Positions 16,996 through 26,555 of a DNA stretch of 64,000 nucleotides are shown in pieces. Each line of letters opens with the position of its first letter. The first letter of the stretch is position 1. The position numbers and the translations under genes were made by a program. The stretch is from Deltaproteobacteria bacterium. Lineage in GTDB: Bacteria > Myxococcota_A > UBA796 > SXON01. The stretch is taken from NCBI GenBank assembly GCA_947445035.1, contig CANFCK010000004.1, positions 1-64,000 on the forward strand, written 5' to 3'. Under the pieces are notes generated by a model. The model did not search any database. It saw only the letters and a list, made by a program, of their open reading frames with translations, and had not been told where the DNA came from.

Positions 16996-18297
16996 TCAAC
17001 CCGGGGGGTGCATCCCACCATCGGGCCGCTTCATCCATAGCTGGCAGCGCACGGGCAGGTGCTTGCGATCCAGCGCCTCGCAGACGTTGGTGTAGAGGCA
17101 GGAGCGAACCGCACTCTCTTGGCCAGCGAGCACTTTTTTCGGCCAGTCGGGATCGGCGAGCAGCCCGCGGGCCATACCGACCAGGTCGAGTTTCCCGCCC
17201 TGCAAGGCGGCTTCAGCCACCTCGTACCGGTTGATCTTCCCTGCGCCGACCACCGGCGTGGACTGGCCGCTTTCTCGCAGCGCCGCCCGGATGCTGGCGG
17301 GGAGGTCGAGGTTGGCAGCGTCGGGGAACTCCCGCGTCGGCATGCAGAGCAGCCCCGAGTGGCCGGTGTAGGGGTAGGCCGCCTGTCCGAGCGCTGGACG
17401 CTTGCAATCCTCGAACCGTCCGCCCCGACTCACCGAGATGAAGTCGAGACCCGCCGCGGCGAGGGACACCGAGAAGAACGCGGCGTCGTCCACGGTGCTG
17501 CCCCCGTCGACGTCGTCGCTGCCGAGCAGGCGGCAGCCGACACAGAAGTCGCTCCCGACTTCGCGCCGGACCTCGGCGACCACCTCCAACGCCAGTGCGA
17601 GCCGCCCGTCCCGCGAGCCGCCATAGGGCGCAGGTCGGGCATTGGTCGCGCTCAGGAAGCTCGCCATGGTGTAGGCGTGGGCGAAGTGCAGCTCGACGCC
17701 GTCGAAGCCGCAGAGGCGCGCACGACGGGCGGCGGCAGCGAAGAGCCCTGGGATCGCGCGCACCTCGGCCAGGGACAGGTCCTCGATCTGCTGACGGTAC
17801 CCCCAGGCGTAGTCGCGCCACTCGCGGGGCTCCAGACGCTCCCGCAACTCCGCCTCGGACCACCCCGTGCAGCCGGGGTAGCGGCCTTCGAGCCGGGCCA
17901 GGGCGCGAACAGGATCCCGCCGCGCGATCTTGAGGAAGTCGATCACTTGGGGGATCACCCGCACCTCACCCTGCGCGTGCACGTCTGCGGCGAGCTGACG
18001 GAGTGCGGGGATGGTCCCGTCGTGACCGATTCGCATGAGCGGACCGCTCGGAACGTCGCGAATTCCCATCGCTTCGAGCACGACCATGCCGGCCCCACCC
18101 CTCGCATACCGGACGTAGCGTTGGGTGATGTCCGGGGTCACTTCGCCGGCGTCGTTGCTGAGCCAGGTGACCATCGCTGGCAGCCATACGCGGTTGGGGA
18201 CGGTCAACGGCCCAACCTGAAGGGGCGAAAACAGGATCGACGTGTCCGGCGGGGGCAACACGAGGGCGGGGTAACGGCCGGGGAGCCGTCGAGCCAT
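16996..18297 (-). CDS. Old-yellow-enzyme-family FMN oxidoreductase
   Basis: 433 residues; ATG 18297 is chosen because the frame further upstream is antisense of the repeat in the neighbouring lipoprotein. The TIM-barrel OYE pattern is visible: LFSPLQVGPLTVPNRVWLPA near the start, FDGVELHFAHAYTMASFLS near residue 200, NARPAPYGGSRDGRLALALE near 218 and KINRYEVAEAAL plus DLVGMARGLLADPDW near 365-395. The C-terminal cysteines (CLYTNVC then VRCQLW) sit where 2,4-dienoyl-CoA-reductase-type members bind a 4Fe-4S cluster, but the spacing is not canonical and the second (FAD) domain is absent. The substrate is unknown. It lies in a same-strand run with galE and yebC. Confidence 0.88.
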   Translation of the reverse strand: MARRLPGRYPALVLPPPDTSILFSPLQVGPLTVPNRVWLPAMVTWLSNDAGEVTPDITQRYVRYARGGAGMVVLEAMGIRDVPSGPLMRIGHDGTIPALRQLAADVHAQGEVRVIPQVIDFLKIARRDPVRALARLEGRYPGCTGWSEAELRERLEPREWRDYAWGYRQQIEDLSLAEVRAIPGLFAAAARRARLCGFDGVELHFAHAYTMASFLSATNARPAPYGGSRDGRLALALEVVAEVRREVGSDFCVGCRLLGSDDVDGGSTVDDAAFFSVSLAAAGLDFISVSRGGRFEDCKRPALGQAAYPYTGHSGLLCMPTREFPDAANLDLPASIRAALRESGQSTPVVGAGKINRYEVAEAALQGGKLDLVGMARGLLADPDWPKKVLAGQESAVRSCLYTNVCEALDRKHLPVRCQLWMKRPDGGMHPPG

Positions 18298-18305
18298 CGG
18301 CGGGC

Positions 18306-18755
<450 letters not shown>

Positions 18756-18831
18756 GTCTCCTCCTTTGCCACGATAGCTGAGCGGAAGCGGGTCGGGTGA
18801 CTGAAGTTGCGGGGGCGGATTAGGCGATGCC

Positions 18832-19422
18832 GTGGCTGAACCCTCGGCGATGTACGGCACGCGGCTCTTCGATCGACCCAAGCATGCCGAGGTCAAGCGC
18901 TCGCTTTTGGCGTTCGTGGGGCGCCCCGGCCCGCTCGGACTGGAAATCGGCTTCGATCATGGGATGTGTGTGCTCGATCGGGCACGAAGTTTCCCTACGT
19001 TCAACCAACTCGGCGTGGAACTCCGTCAGGCACGCGTCGAGGCGGCCGCCGCCAACGCGCCCGACAACTGTCTGCTTTTGCGCATGGACGGGCGCACGCT
19101 GGTCACCGCGCTTTTGCCCGATGCCTCCATCGACTGGCTCTACATTCTGTTCCCGACGCCTCCGACGTCGCCGAAGCGTGCCCTGTTGACTCCCGCCTTC
19201 GCCGGCTCGGTCCACCGGGTTTTGCGTCCGGGCGGGTGCTTGTGGTTCGCCACCGATCGGCCGGAGCTGGCCGCGCTCATCGACGAGCTCTTCCCGTGGC
19301 CCACGGCGGCGGCGCCACCCCCACTGGGCGGTCAGCTCTCCAGGCGCGAACGAGTATGCCGTCGCGATGAAATTACGGTCTCCCGGCGGTGTCTTGCCCG
19401 TCCAGTCCCGACGGTGACTTGA
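18832..19422 (+). CDS. TrmB-like tRNA (guanine-N7) methyltransferase, possible 3' frameshift
   Basis: 196 residues from GTG 18832; ATG 18850 is an alternative. It has the SAM-binding LEIGFDHG near residue 36, an ELRQARVEAA strand end near 63 and the family hallmark FPTPPTSPKRALLTPAF near 106, then VHRVLRPGG and FATDR. TrmB makes m7G46 in tRNA. After PWPTAA the frame turns arginine-rich. Shifting by one base at the C5 run 19318-19322 gives a family-like end (GANEYAVAMK, then LPVQSR) with stop 19415-19417. The usual catalytic-domain acid motif appears reduced, so a TrmB-like paralogue is also possible. It is divergent from the GDT lipoprotein. Confidence 0.7.
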   Translation: MAEPSAMYGTRLFDRPKHAEVKRSLLAFVGRPGPLGLEIGFDHGMCVLDRARSFPTFNQLGVELRQARVEAAAANAPDNCLLLRMDGRTLVTALLPDASIDWLYILFPTPPTSPKRALLTPAFAGSVHRVLRPGGCLWFATDRPELAALIDELFPWPTAAAPPPLGGQLSRRERVCRRDEITVSRRCLARPVPTVT

Positions 19423-19454
19423 CCGCAGGGGTCGGTGGCGGCTTAGGGCAGGGC

Positions 19455-19964
19455 ATGGATTGGTCCGCGATCACCCGGCGCGTCGTGATCGCGGCGGCGG
19501 CGCCTCATCCGCAGGACCTGGTGCTCGTGCTCGGCGACGACTGGGAGGTCGCGAGCAGCCTTGCGGTGCGGGTGGCGCAGGTGGTGGTGCGCTCGACTGT
19601 CGCTCCGCCGGCGTTGCCAGCCAACGTTGTCGTCGAGTTGGGTGTCGACTGGCTGGACGCGCCGCCGCCCGGGACGTCGGTCGTCGTGATGCACGACAGT
19701 TTCGGATCGCTGTCGACGGATGGGCAGCATCGTCTGGTGAAATCGCTCGGCGCGGCCCTGTCACCCCGTGCGCTGCTGGTCGTGGGGGGCGTGATGTGGT
19801 CGATGCCCGTCGCCGTTGTGGACGCACCCGAACAGTACGGGGGGAGCATCCAAAACGCCCCGACGGTGCGCGCCTTCGAATCCCTGGTGCGGGAGGCCGG
19901 ATTTCTCCCCGACACCCATCGATTCGGCGTAGGGCGCGCCGTGTGTGTGGCCATCCGCACCTAG
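19455..19964 (+). CDS. Putative small SAM-methyltransferase-like protein
   Basis: 169 residues from ATG 19455, preceded by AGGGCAGGG. The order of strands and helices (DLVLVLGDDWEVASSLAVRV, VVVELGVDWLDAPPPGTSVV, LVKSLGAALSPRALLVVGGV) looks like a Rossmann-type methyltransferase, but the glycine-rich SAM loop is weak. I cannot name a family. It follows the TrmB-like gene and may be its operon partner. It converges on the damaged S46 peptidase gene, with stops 2 bases apart. Confidence 0.6.
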   Translation: MDWSAITRRVVIAAAAPHPQDLVLVLGDDWEVASSLAVRVAQVVVRSTVAPPALPANVVVELGVDWLDAPPPGTSVVVMHDSFGSLSTDGQHRLVKSLGAALSPRALLVVGGVMWSMPVAVVDAPEQYGGSIQNAPTVRAFESLVREAGFLPDTHRFGVGRAVCVAIRT

Positions 19965-19966
19965 GA

Positions 19967-22103
19967 TCACCGGCCGCGATCGACGCCCATCTCCGCGAGC
20001 AGGACCCCGGCGTGCTCAACTTGGTCCAGGGACCACAGCAGGTAGCGGACGTCCACGTGGATCGACCTTGTCAGCGCCGGGTCGTACATCCAGTCGGCTG
20101 CGACGGCTTCCCAATTGCGGTCAAAGGTGATGCCCACGAGCGCGCCATGGGCATTCATCGCCGGAGAACCCGAGCTGCCGCCCGTGTTGTCCAGCGTGGT
20201 GAGGAAATCCACGGGGACGTCCCCGAGGGTGGGGTCGGACCACCGAGAGCGGGGCGCGTTGGGGACCTCTTCGAGCACCCGGGCGGGGGCGTGAAAGGGG
20301 GCGCCCCGCACCTTCGCCGCCATGCCCCCCAGCGTGGTCTGCGGCAGGTACACCGCGCCATCTTCGGGGGTGTAGCCCTCGACCCTGCCGAACGAGAGGC
20401 GCAGCGTGCCGTTCGCCTCCGGGTAAATGGTGCCCGGCCGAAACTGGATGAGCGCGTCCATGTAGATTGGCCGCACCCGCGCCAGTGCGCCATCCCGGGC
20501 CCGCTTTTCGCTGCGGACTCCCCGGTGCCAGGTTTCCAGGGCCACGGCGAGTCGAACCCACGGGTCGCCCGAACGCTCAAAATCGACCCGGTCGGCGATG
20601 AGCAGCCGCTCCCGACCCTTGAGGTCCACCAGCGCGCGTGAGGCGTAGAGCGCCTCCAGCCCGGCGTCGATACCGCCCGCGGCAACGATCCACGCGTCAA
20701 TCGGGGGGATCCGTTGATTCTGCGGGAGGTCCTGTGTCGCGACCAGAAGAGCGCGGAAGAGCGCACGATCGGAGGGGAGGTCGAGCGCGCGCGACAAGGC
20801 CTGGAACCGGTCCCGGATGTCGGTGACATCGCGGCTCTGGAAGCCCGGATCGCGATCGACATCGGGGAACTGCCGCTCGAAGGCGAGGTGATACCCGGTC
20901 AGCGCCACACCGAGGAGCCGCGGCGTGTTGGTCAGGCCGCTCACCAGTCGGTCGCGACGCCACGTGGAGAGTTCCTGGCGCACCAGCTCTCGGAGCTCCA
21001 CGATCGCGCCCGCATACCCGCCCCGTCGTGAGTCGGCGGCGACCAAAGTGTCTAATCCGGCGTCAAAGGCTTATTTCCGGCTGGTGATGTGCGATCGACT
21101 GAAGTTGTCGATCATGCCCTCGAAGCTCTTGAGGGTGTTTCGGTAGCGAAACTGGGTGGACTCGAGCTTCAGCGCGCTCTCTCGGCTCGCGCGACTACTG
21201 GCGGTGGCCGTTCGGAGCAGGTCTTGGAGCAGGTCCACCCCCGTCGGGTACCGAACCTCCTCCGCGTGCCGGGCTTCGACCGCGGTGCGCCATCGGAAGG
21301 TGCTCGCTGGGTAGCCCGCCATCATCACGAACTCTCCCGGGCGGACCCCACCAGGTTCAACCCGGAGAAAGTGCTCGGGGGAGTACGGGATGTTCGCGTC
21401 CGAGTACGGCAGCCGAGCTGCCGTCCGGCGCGGCCCAAGCACGAATCAGAGCGAAGTCGCCGCAGTGCCGCGGCCAGGCCCAGTTGTCGTTGTCGCCGCC
21501 GAACATCGAGACCGATTGGGCCGGCGCATACACCACCCGGACATCGTGTAGTTCCTTGCGGACCACGAGGCGCCACTGCCGGCCTTCGTACAGCGGAACG
21601 ACCGAACAGCGCCGTCCTCCTTTTCGCTCGCAGGTCGCGACGATTCCGCTGGCGGTGCGCTCGATCGCATCGGTGCGGTCCGAGTCCGCGACCTTTGCGC
21701 CCAGCTTCGCCTGCATCTCGACGGTGACGTCGTCAATGCGCTCGGTGATCCAGACGTGGGCGGCGGGGCCGGCCGGGAGCTCTCGACGCCGATCGGTCGC
21801 GACGAAGCCCTCCAACGTGTAGTCGTGCTGCTCGTCCGAGGCATACTCCAGGTAGTCCGTCACGCAGTGGGCCGCGGTCACCATCAGCCCGTCCGGCGAA
21901 AGGAAGCTGGCGGTGCAGTTGCCGAGCGAGACGAGCGAGACGAGCGAGCCCAACGGTTCCCCCATCGGGTCAGCCAACTGCCCAGGGTCCACGCCCAGCC
22001 CCATGACCCTGAGGCGATCGGCGAGCCCGGGGACCTGTTCGGGGAGCCACATGCCCTCGTCTGCGTACGCGCGATGGAGGAGCGCTACGAGAGCGACGAT
22101 CAT
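19967..22103 (-). pseudogene. S46-family dipeptidyl-peptidase, disrupted
   Basis: The locus spans about 712 codons, the normal size of S46 (DPP7/DPP11-like) periplasmic peptidases. The N-terminal part from ATG 22103 has a signal peptide, the family mark DEGMWLPEQ, the catalytic His in TAAHCV and the Asp region GGDNDNWAWPRHCGDF. A one-base insertion near 21405-21409 then shifts the frame; the continuation is YSDANIPYSPEHFLRV. That frame is stopped by TAA 21073-21071 after SHITSRK but continues in the same frame as AFDAGLDTLVAADSRR to the catalytic Ser motif TGGSSGSPAMN near the 3' end. All catalytic residues survive. Two separate lesions argue for a pseudogene rather than one sequencing error. 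Confidence 0.8.
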
Positions 22104-22165
22104 GAAGTGCTCCGGTGGCGATGACGCTACCAGGCCGCATCCGATTTGAACAGCCGGGGATAGAC

Positions 22166-22993
22166 ATGCTCATGCGTCTGTTCGTGACGGGGGCCAGTTC
22201 GTTCGTCGGCGCCCACTTCAGCAGCCTCGCGTCCCGACAAGGCTTTGTCGTGCACGGGCTGCACCGCCGCACCCCTTTGGCGCTTCGCGGCGTGGTTTCG
22301 GTCCGTGGCGACGTCGCAGAAACGCGACCCTCCGCAGGGACGGAGGTTGTGATCCATCTCGCGACCAAGGTCATGGCGTCCGACGCACGCGAGCAGAACC
22401 GTCGGATGTTGGATGCGGTGCTGAGTTGGGGACTTCCCGTGGTTTATGCCTCCAGCACGGTGGTGCACTGGCGGCGACAGAACGCCTACTCCGCGTCTCG
22501 GATCGAGGATGAGCACCGTGTCCGCGAGAGCGGACTTCCCTACCTCATCCTGCGTCCCTGCGCGCCCTACGGACCCCGCCACCCGGAGCATCAGCCGGCG
22601 CACAAAGAGAGCTTTCACACCCTGGCCCGGATGTGTCGCTCGCTGCCGGCGGTCCCGGTGATGGGCGATGGGAATTACCGACGTCAGCCGGTGCACGTCG
22701 ACGATTTCAACGGCGCGATCCTTCGTCTGCTCCGGACAGGTGTCTGGGGGCAGGAATTCGACGCAGGTGGGCCGGAGGCCATGACCCTGCGCGCCATCAT
22801 CAGCGCCCTCGGGGGGCGTCGCGTGCTGGCTATTCCTCGCCCGATCCTACGGGTTGCCGGTCCACTCGGCGGGCTGAGTCGCGACGTACTCTCGACCTTC
22901 GACACCGATGATGTGGTGGATCCACGACCGCTGGCCGCCGCCTCCGGGCTCGAGCCCCGTGCTTTCGATCCTGGCGTGCTGGCCAACGTGTAG
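22166..22993 (+). CDS. NAD-dependent epimerase/dehydratase-like SDR
   Basis: 275 residues. ATG 22166 is chosen because GGGGA at 22156-22160 is well spaced; the frame could open earlier at GTG 22115. The nucleotide-binding motif GASSFVG is at about residues 9-15, and the extended-SDR pattern continues with VIHLATKV and VVYASSTVV. The active-site segment is NAYSASRIEDE: the usual YxxxK lysine is arginine, which would impair classical dehydrogenase chemistry. LRPCAPYGPR and RQPVHVDDF follow as in sugar-nucleotide epimerases. It is divergent from the S46 locus and convergent with the VWA gene. Confidence 0.82.
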   Translation: MLMRLFVTGASSFVGAHFSSLASRQGFVVHGLHRRTPLALRGVVSVRGDVAETRPSAGTEVVIHLATKVMASDAREQNRRMLDAVLSWGLPVVYASSTVVHWRRQNAYSASRIEDEHRVRESGLPYLILRPCAPYGPRHPEHQPAHKESFHTLARMCRSLPAVPVMGDGNYRRQPVHVDDFNGAILRLLRTGVWGQEFDAGGPEAMTLRAIISALGGRRVLAIPRPILRVAGPLGGLSRDVLSTFDTDDVVDPRPLAAASGLEPRAFDPGVLANV

Positions 22994-22995
22994 GC

Positions 22996-23625
22996 TCAAC
23001 TGCGGAAGAGTTCGCTGACGGCGCGACGGACGACGCTGGGCAGGTCCTGGTAGGCGCGGGCCCGGTACAGGCGGCCACGTCCGGCCCGCGCCATGGCGAG
23101 GCAAGACCGCGCCCCTTGGGGGTGGTGCTCGCCGACATGAATGACGTGGAGCCGAGGGTATCGGAACGCGGCCCGGACCGGGTCCCACCCCACGTTCGCC
23201 ACGCCGTCGGTGAACAAGAGCCCCACCCGTTCACGCTGTCGGCCACCCCGGAGCTCGGCGTGCCCTGCGAGCAGCCCGCCCTCGATGTTGGTGTACCCCT
23301 GCGCCGGCACGTCCAAGACCCGCCGCACCAGCTCGCGCACCGATGGGGACTCTCCGGCTCGCACCAGGACGTGCGGTACCGTGTCGAACGCGACGACACC
23401 GAGCCGTTGCAGCTTGATGCGTAGAATTGCTGTCGCGACGGCCACCAGCGCGATCTTCTCGCCGGTCATCGAAAGTGACATGTCCAGGACCACGACGACA
23501 TCGGCCTCGCGGGGGACCCGTCGTTGCAGGCGGATATCGTCGGGGCCCCAGGGGCGCGCGCGTTCGAGGGTCGCCTCCAGGTCCAGGTCCCCTTCGCCGG
23601 GCCACGCGGCGGCCTCGGCGCGCAT
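22996..23625 (-). CDS. VWA-domain protein partnered with MoxR ATPase
   Basis: 209 residues from ATG 23625. The von Willebrand A fold with metal-ion-dependent adhesion site is clear: DMSLSMTGEK near residue 48, TNIEGGLLAG near 115 and FTDGVANVGW near 140. Such proteins work with a MoxR AAA ATPase to assemble or activate other proteins, and the MoxR gene lies immediately upstream. The same frame stays open and protein-like upstream to the MoxR stop (QSVIARAHELLRHAARP just before the ATG) but has no ATG, GTG or TTG. The true N-terminus may therefore be about 75 residues longer with a non-standard start or an undetected shift. Confidence 0.8.
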   Translation of the reverse strand: MRAEAAAWPGEGDLDLEATLERARPWGPDDIRLQRRVPREADVVVVLDMSLSMTGEKIALVAVATAILRIKLQRLGVVAFDTVPHVLVRAGESPSVRELVRRVLDVPAQGYTNIEGGLLAGHAELRGGRQRERVGLLFTDGVANVGWDPVRAAFRYPRLHVIHVGEHHPQGARSCLAMARAGRGRLYRARAYQDLPSVVRRAVSELFRS

Positions 23626-23861
23626 GGGTCGGGCGGCATGTCGGAGCAGCTCGTGCGCCCGGGCGATGACCGACTGGATCGCGTGTTCGCTGGCTTTTTG
23701 TCGGGTGGGACCGGCCGGGATTTGGCCCTGCGTCCCACGCCAGCTCGTCGCTGCCTGCCAGCCCGAGGGCGTGGCACTGGGCGTGCCATGAGCTGCGGGA
23801 CCGGGGCTCCCCGGGGGGGACGCTGAGGGGATGTCGGTTTCGGTCGCGGGCCGGAGAAGCG

Positions 23862-24671
23862 TTACTCCCGAGCCGCGACCTGCACTTTTTTTGCGAGGTC
23901 GTCCAGCAGCCCGGCCAGGGGGGTGGCGCCGGGATCGACGAGCTCGATTCGGGTGGGCAGGGCGATCTGCGCGGCGCGCACGAGGTCACCACCTAGCTGG
24001 GTGGCGATGTCGGCGATGGCGACGGCCGCCCGGACGGAGGCGCCGCGGCGAATGCGCGGGTCGTGTCGCGTTGCCCGGACCAGCGCCACTGCCGCCGCCA
24101 CGAGCGCCGCCGTGGGCGAGCACCGCGCATCTTGCATGACGATCGCCGCCTCCTCTTCGGCGCCCTGGTACTCCAAGCGGACCAGCTCGAATCGGTCGAG
24201 AAGTGCCTCGGACAGCGCGCCGGTCGCCACGAACTCGGTCGGGTTTTGCGTCGCGACGAGCGTAAACCCGGACCGGGCCTGGATGACGCCGAGGTGAGGC
24301 ACCGTCAGTCGACCCTCGTCGAGCGTGGGCAGGAGCACATTCTGGACGCCCTCCGGCATCCGGTTGAGCTCGTTGATGAACAGCACCCCGCCCGCCTGCA
24401 TCGCTTCGACCAGCGGACCGGCGACGAAGTGCTCCGGGCGGTAGCCTGCGGCGAGCACTGCTGGGGGGTCAAAGTGGCCCACCAGCTTCGCTTCGGAGTA
24501 GCGCCCATCGCCATCGACGCGGTGAATGGCTCGTCCGAGGGTCGCGCAGACGGCGCGGGCCAGCGCGGTCTTGCCGACGCCCACCGGGCCGTCCAGAAGC
24601 ACGTGGCGGCCCGCCGCGATGCAGGCGTGAAGGGCCTCGGTCTCCGCTGCACGTCCAACGATCGGGTTCAT
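23862..24671 (-). CDS. MoxR-family AAA ATPase
   Basis: 269-residue cytoplasmic AAA+ chaperone. It shows the Walker A motif GPVGVGKTAL near residue 30, Walker B GGVLFINELNRMP near 94, sensor 1 VATQNP near 137 and arginine-finger region LLDRFELVRLEY near 155. With the VWA gene directly downstream it forms the classic MoxR-VWA pair. No obvious client lies beside it. The gene is 9 bases downstream of the broken GMC oxidoreductase gene on the same strand. Confidence 0.92.
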   Translation of the reverse strand: MNPIVGRAAETEALHACIAAGRHVLLDGPVGVGKTALARAVCATLGRAIHRVDGDGRYSEAKLVGHFDPPAVLAAGYRPEHFVAGPLVEAMQAGGVLFINELNRMPEGVQNVLLPTLDEGRLTVPHLGVIQARSGFTLVATQNPTEFVATGALSEALLDRFELVRLEYQGAEEEAAIVMQDARCSPTAALVAAAVALVRATRHDPRIRRGASVRAAVAIADIATQLGGDLVRAAQIALPTRIELVDPGATPLAGLLDDLAKKVQVAARE

Positions 24672-24680
24672 GCCCGAGGC

Positions 24681-25689
24681 CTATCCGGCGCGGTCGGCCA
24701 CCGCGGCCCCCACGGTCAGCCCCACGGCGTACGTTGTCACCTGAGGGTTGACGCCCAGCGAGGTGGGGAAGACGCGGGTGTCGGCCGCGTGGCGGTTGTC
24801 CCAGCCCCACACTCGACCATCGGCATCGACGACGCTGTCCGTGGAGGAGCGGTCCATGCGGCAGGTGCCCATGGGGTGGGCGGCGTACAACCCCATCTGC
24901 CACGGCGAGGTCTCGTCCTTGAGCGCGTGGTCGAGATATTGCCCAGCGGCGATCGTGCCCGGCCCGTGGATCCCGGTGACCACGGCGGAGGCGCCGGCGG
25001 CGAAGTACACGCGCGCCGCAGTGCCGAGGGCGTCGAAGAGCACGCTGCGATCGTGGTCACCGAGCGAATATTCGATCCTGCTTGCCGTCACCCGGCCGGT
25101 CGAGTCCTCGTCGTGCACGACCACCCCGGCCATCGCACAGCGGCGGAGGTTCGCCATCCACTCGAGCGCTTCTACCGGCGGGAGGGCCAGCTGCAACCAC
25201 GCCTTATCGGGCGGGGCGTTGTACACCTGCAGGAGGAAACCGCGATCCCACTGGTCGACGTAGCGTGGTCCAGATGCGATCGAAACACTGGTCCATCCAG
25301 GCGTCGGTGAACCGACTGCAACCCGACTCGTCCCGCCAACGGGCCAGCACCGACGGGGGTGTGCGGAAGCAGATGGCGCTGTTGACGAGGGTACTCCCAC
25401 CCACGCCCCGGCCTCCCGGAAGGGCGAGAATCCCGTTGCCGTGGGCGGCTCGCGTACCCCGCCCCTGGTACAGATTTCGGAATGCCCAGATGCTGCTCGG
25501 CTTGAACTGGTGGGGTGGCCAATGCGACCCTTCCTCGAGCGCCGGCACGCGCAGGCCGCGCTCCGTCAGGGCCGCCGCTGCCGCGCACCCGCCCGCGCCG
25601 GCGCCGAGGATCGCCACGTCAACGTCGAGTTCGACGTGTGGAGCATAGTCCGAGGCGCCGTGGCGTCCGGTCGGGAAGGTATCGAGCAT
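24681..25689 (-). pseudogene. GMC oxidoreductase with internal deletion and frameshift
   Basis: The N-terminal 145 codons from ATG 25689 carry the FAD-binding GAGAGGCAAAAALTERG and the GMC motif GGRGVGGSTLVNSAICFR. Near 25260 the frame jumps to a second frame, which encodes only the C-terminal part: LRRCAMAGVVVHDED, then SAVVTGIHGPG, AAHPMGTCRM and TRVFPTSLGVNPQVTTYA. Together they make about 335 codons, whereas family members have 500 or more, so roughly 200 codons of the middle are missing at the junction. The enzyme cannot be functional as written. The intact downstream-type partner (25726-26229) lies upstream in the same operon. Confidence 0.78.
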
Positions 25690-25725
25690 CGAGGGGTCCG
25701 GGCGCGTCCTGCGCCGAGGAGACGA

Positions 25726-26229
25726 CTACGCGGCGCCGACGTGGCAGTCGGACTGCCAGCCAAGCCCAGCACGAACCGCCGGAGCGTTGAACCACGCCCA
25801 GCCCACGCAGGTCTTCAGGACGTCGTAGGCCATGCGGCGCGGCACCGAATCGGGAGCGGACCAGTCGGCGAGAATCTCTTCCCGTACCGGACGCTCCAGT
25901 CGGGAGAAGCGACCGCCATGGGTCGCGACTGCACCATACTCCAAGCCACGGAGCAGGTGCCGAAAAACCGGGGCGACGACGGGATCGAGGTCCTCGCCGA
26001 GCATGCGGTCAACTTCTGCCGCGACGTTGACCGCACCACCGGCCACACCTATAGGGTTGCCAGGGGGGAAGAACGCGTCGGCGAGCGCTGCCACGACCTG
26101 GGTCTCTTCGTCCGAAAGCACCACGCGCCCGGGCGCTGGCGCCGGCAGGTGGGCAAGGACGCCCCCTGTGCCCGCGAGCGCCGTGCAGGCGGTGGTGGCG
26201 GCGAGGAGCTGGCGGCGTGTGATGGGCAT
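25726..26229 (-). CDS. Gluconate 2-dehydrogenase subunit 3-like Tat protein
   Basis: 167 residues with a Tat-type signal (ITRRQLLAATTACTALAG) and the domain of gluconate 2-dehydrogenase subunit 3 (LSDEETQVVAALADAFFPPG, VDRMLGEDLDPVV, LADWSAPDSVPRRMAYDVLK). In the known pairs this small subunit escorts a GMC-type FAD subunit through the Tat system and sits with it in the periplasm. Here the partner gene, 36 bases downstream, is broken, so this subunit is probably orphaned. Confidence 0.85.
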   Translation of the reverse strand: MPITRRQLLAATTACTALAGTGGVLAHLPAPAPGRVVLSDEETQVVAALADAFFPPGNPIGVAGGAVNVAAEVDRMLGEDLDPVVAPVFRHLLRGLEYGAVATHGGRFSRLERPVREEILADWSAPDSVPRRMAYDVLKTCVGWAWFNAPAVRAGLGWQSDCHVGAA

Positions 26230-26555
26230 GAAAGAAGATACTGACTGGTCGGTCGGCCCGCTACGGTCTGGATGCGAAAAGTTTTACGCACCCTGTGAAT
26301 ATGTTTGCGCACCAGGCTGATTTTCGTCGAAGAAGTTGCCGAATGGGCAGGTAGCGCCCATAACGCCGCCTCGGTCGAAACTTGGATCGTGTACGATTCC
26401 ATACGGATGTCGACGGCATGCACCCGCTGCGATCAGTGGCTCGTCCTTGCCGTCACGGGGTCGGCTCATCAGGCCCATGAAACTGGCGCGGCATGGGTGC
26501 GCGGTTCGGCCGCGTGGGCTCCCGTTTCTGGATAGCCGCCGCGGCGGGAGTACCA
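26230..26555. promoter_or_regulatory. Divergent intergenic region
   Basis: This 326-base gap separates two divergent genes and must hold both promoters. Its first half is clearly less GC-rich than the surroundings. An imperfect palindrome lies next to the left gene (see 26240-26253), and CGGGAG at 26545-26550 is the ribosome site for the right gene. No credible gene was seen in it. Confidence 0.5.
26240..26253. promoter_or_regulatory. Operator-like imperfect palindrome
   Basis: ACTGACTGGTCGGT matches its own reverse complement at 10 of 14 positions and resembles operators of TetR-family regulators. It lies 11 bases upstream of the start of the Tat-secreted subunit gene, where a bound repressor could block expression. 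No TetR gene is nearby in the window, so this is only a candidate. Confidence 0.25.
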
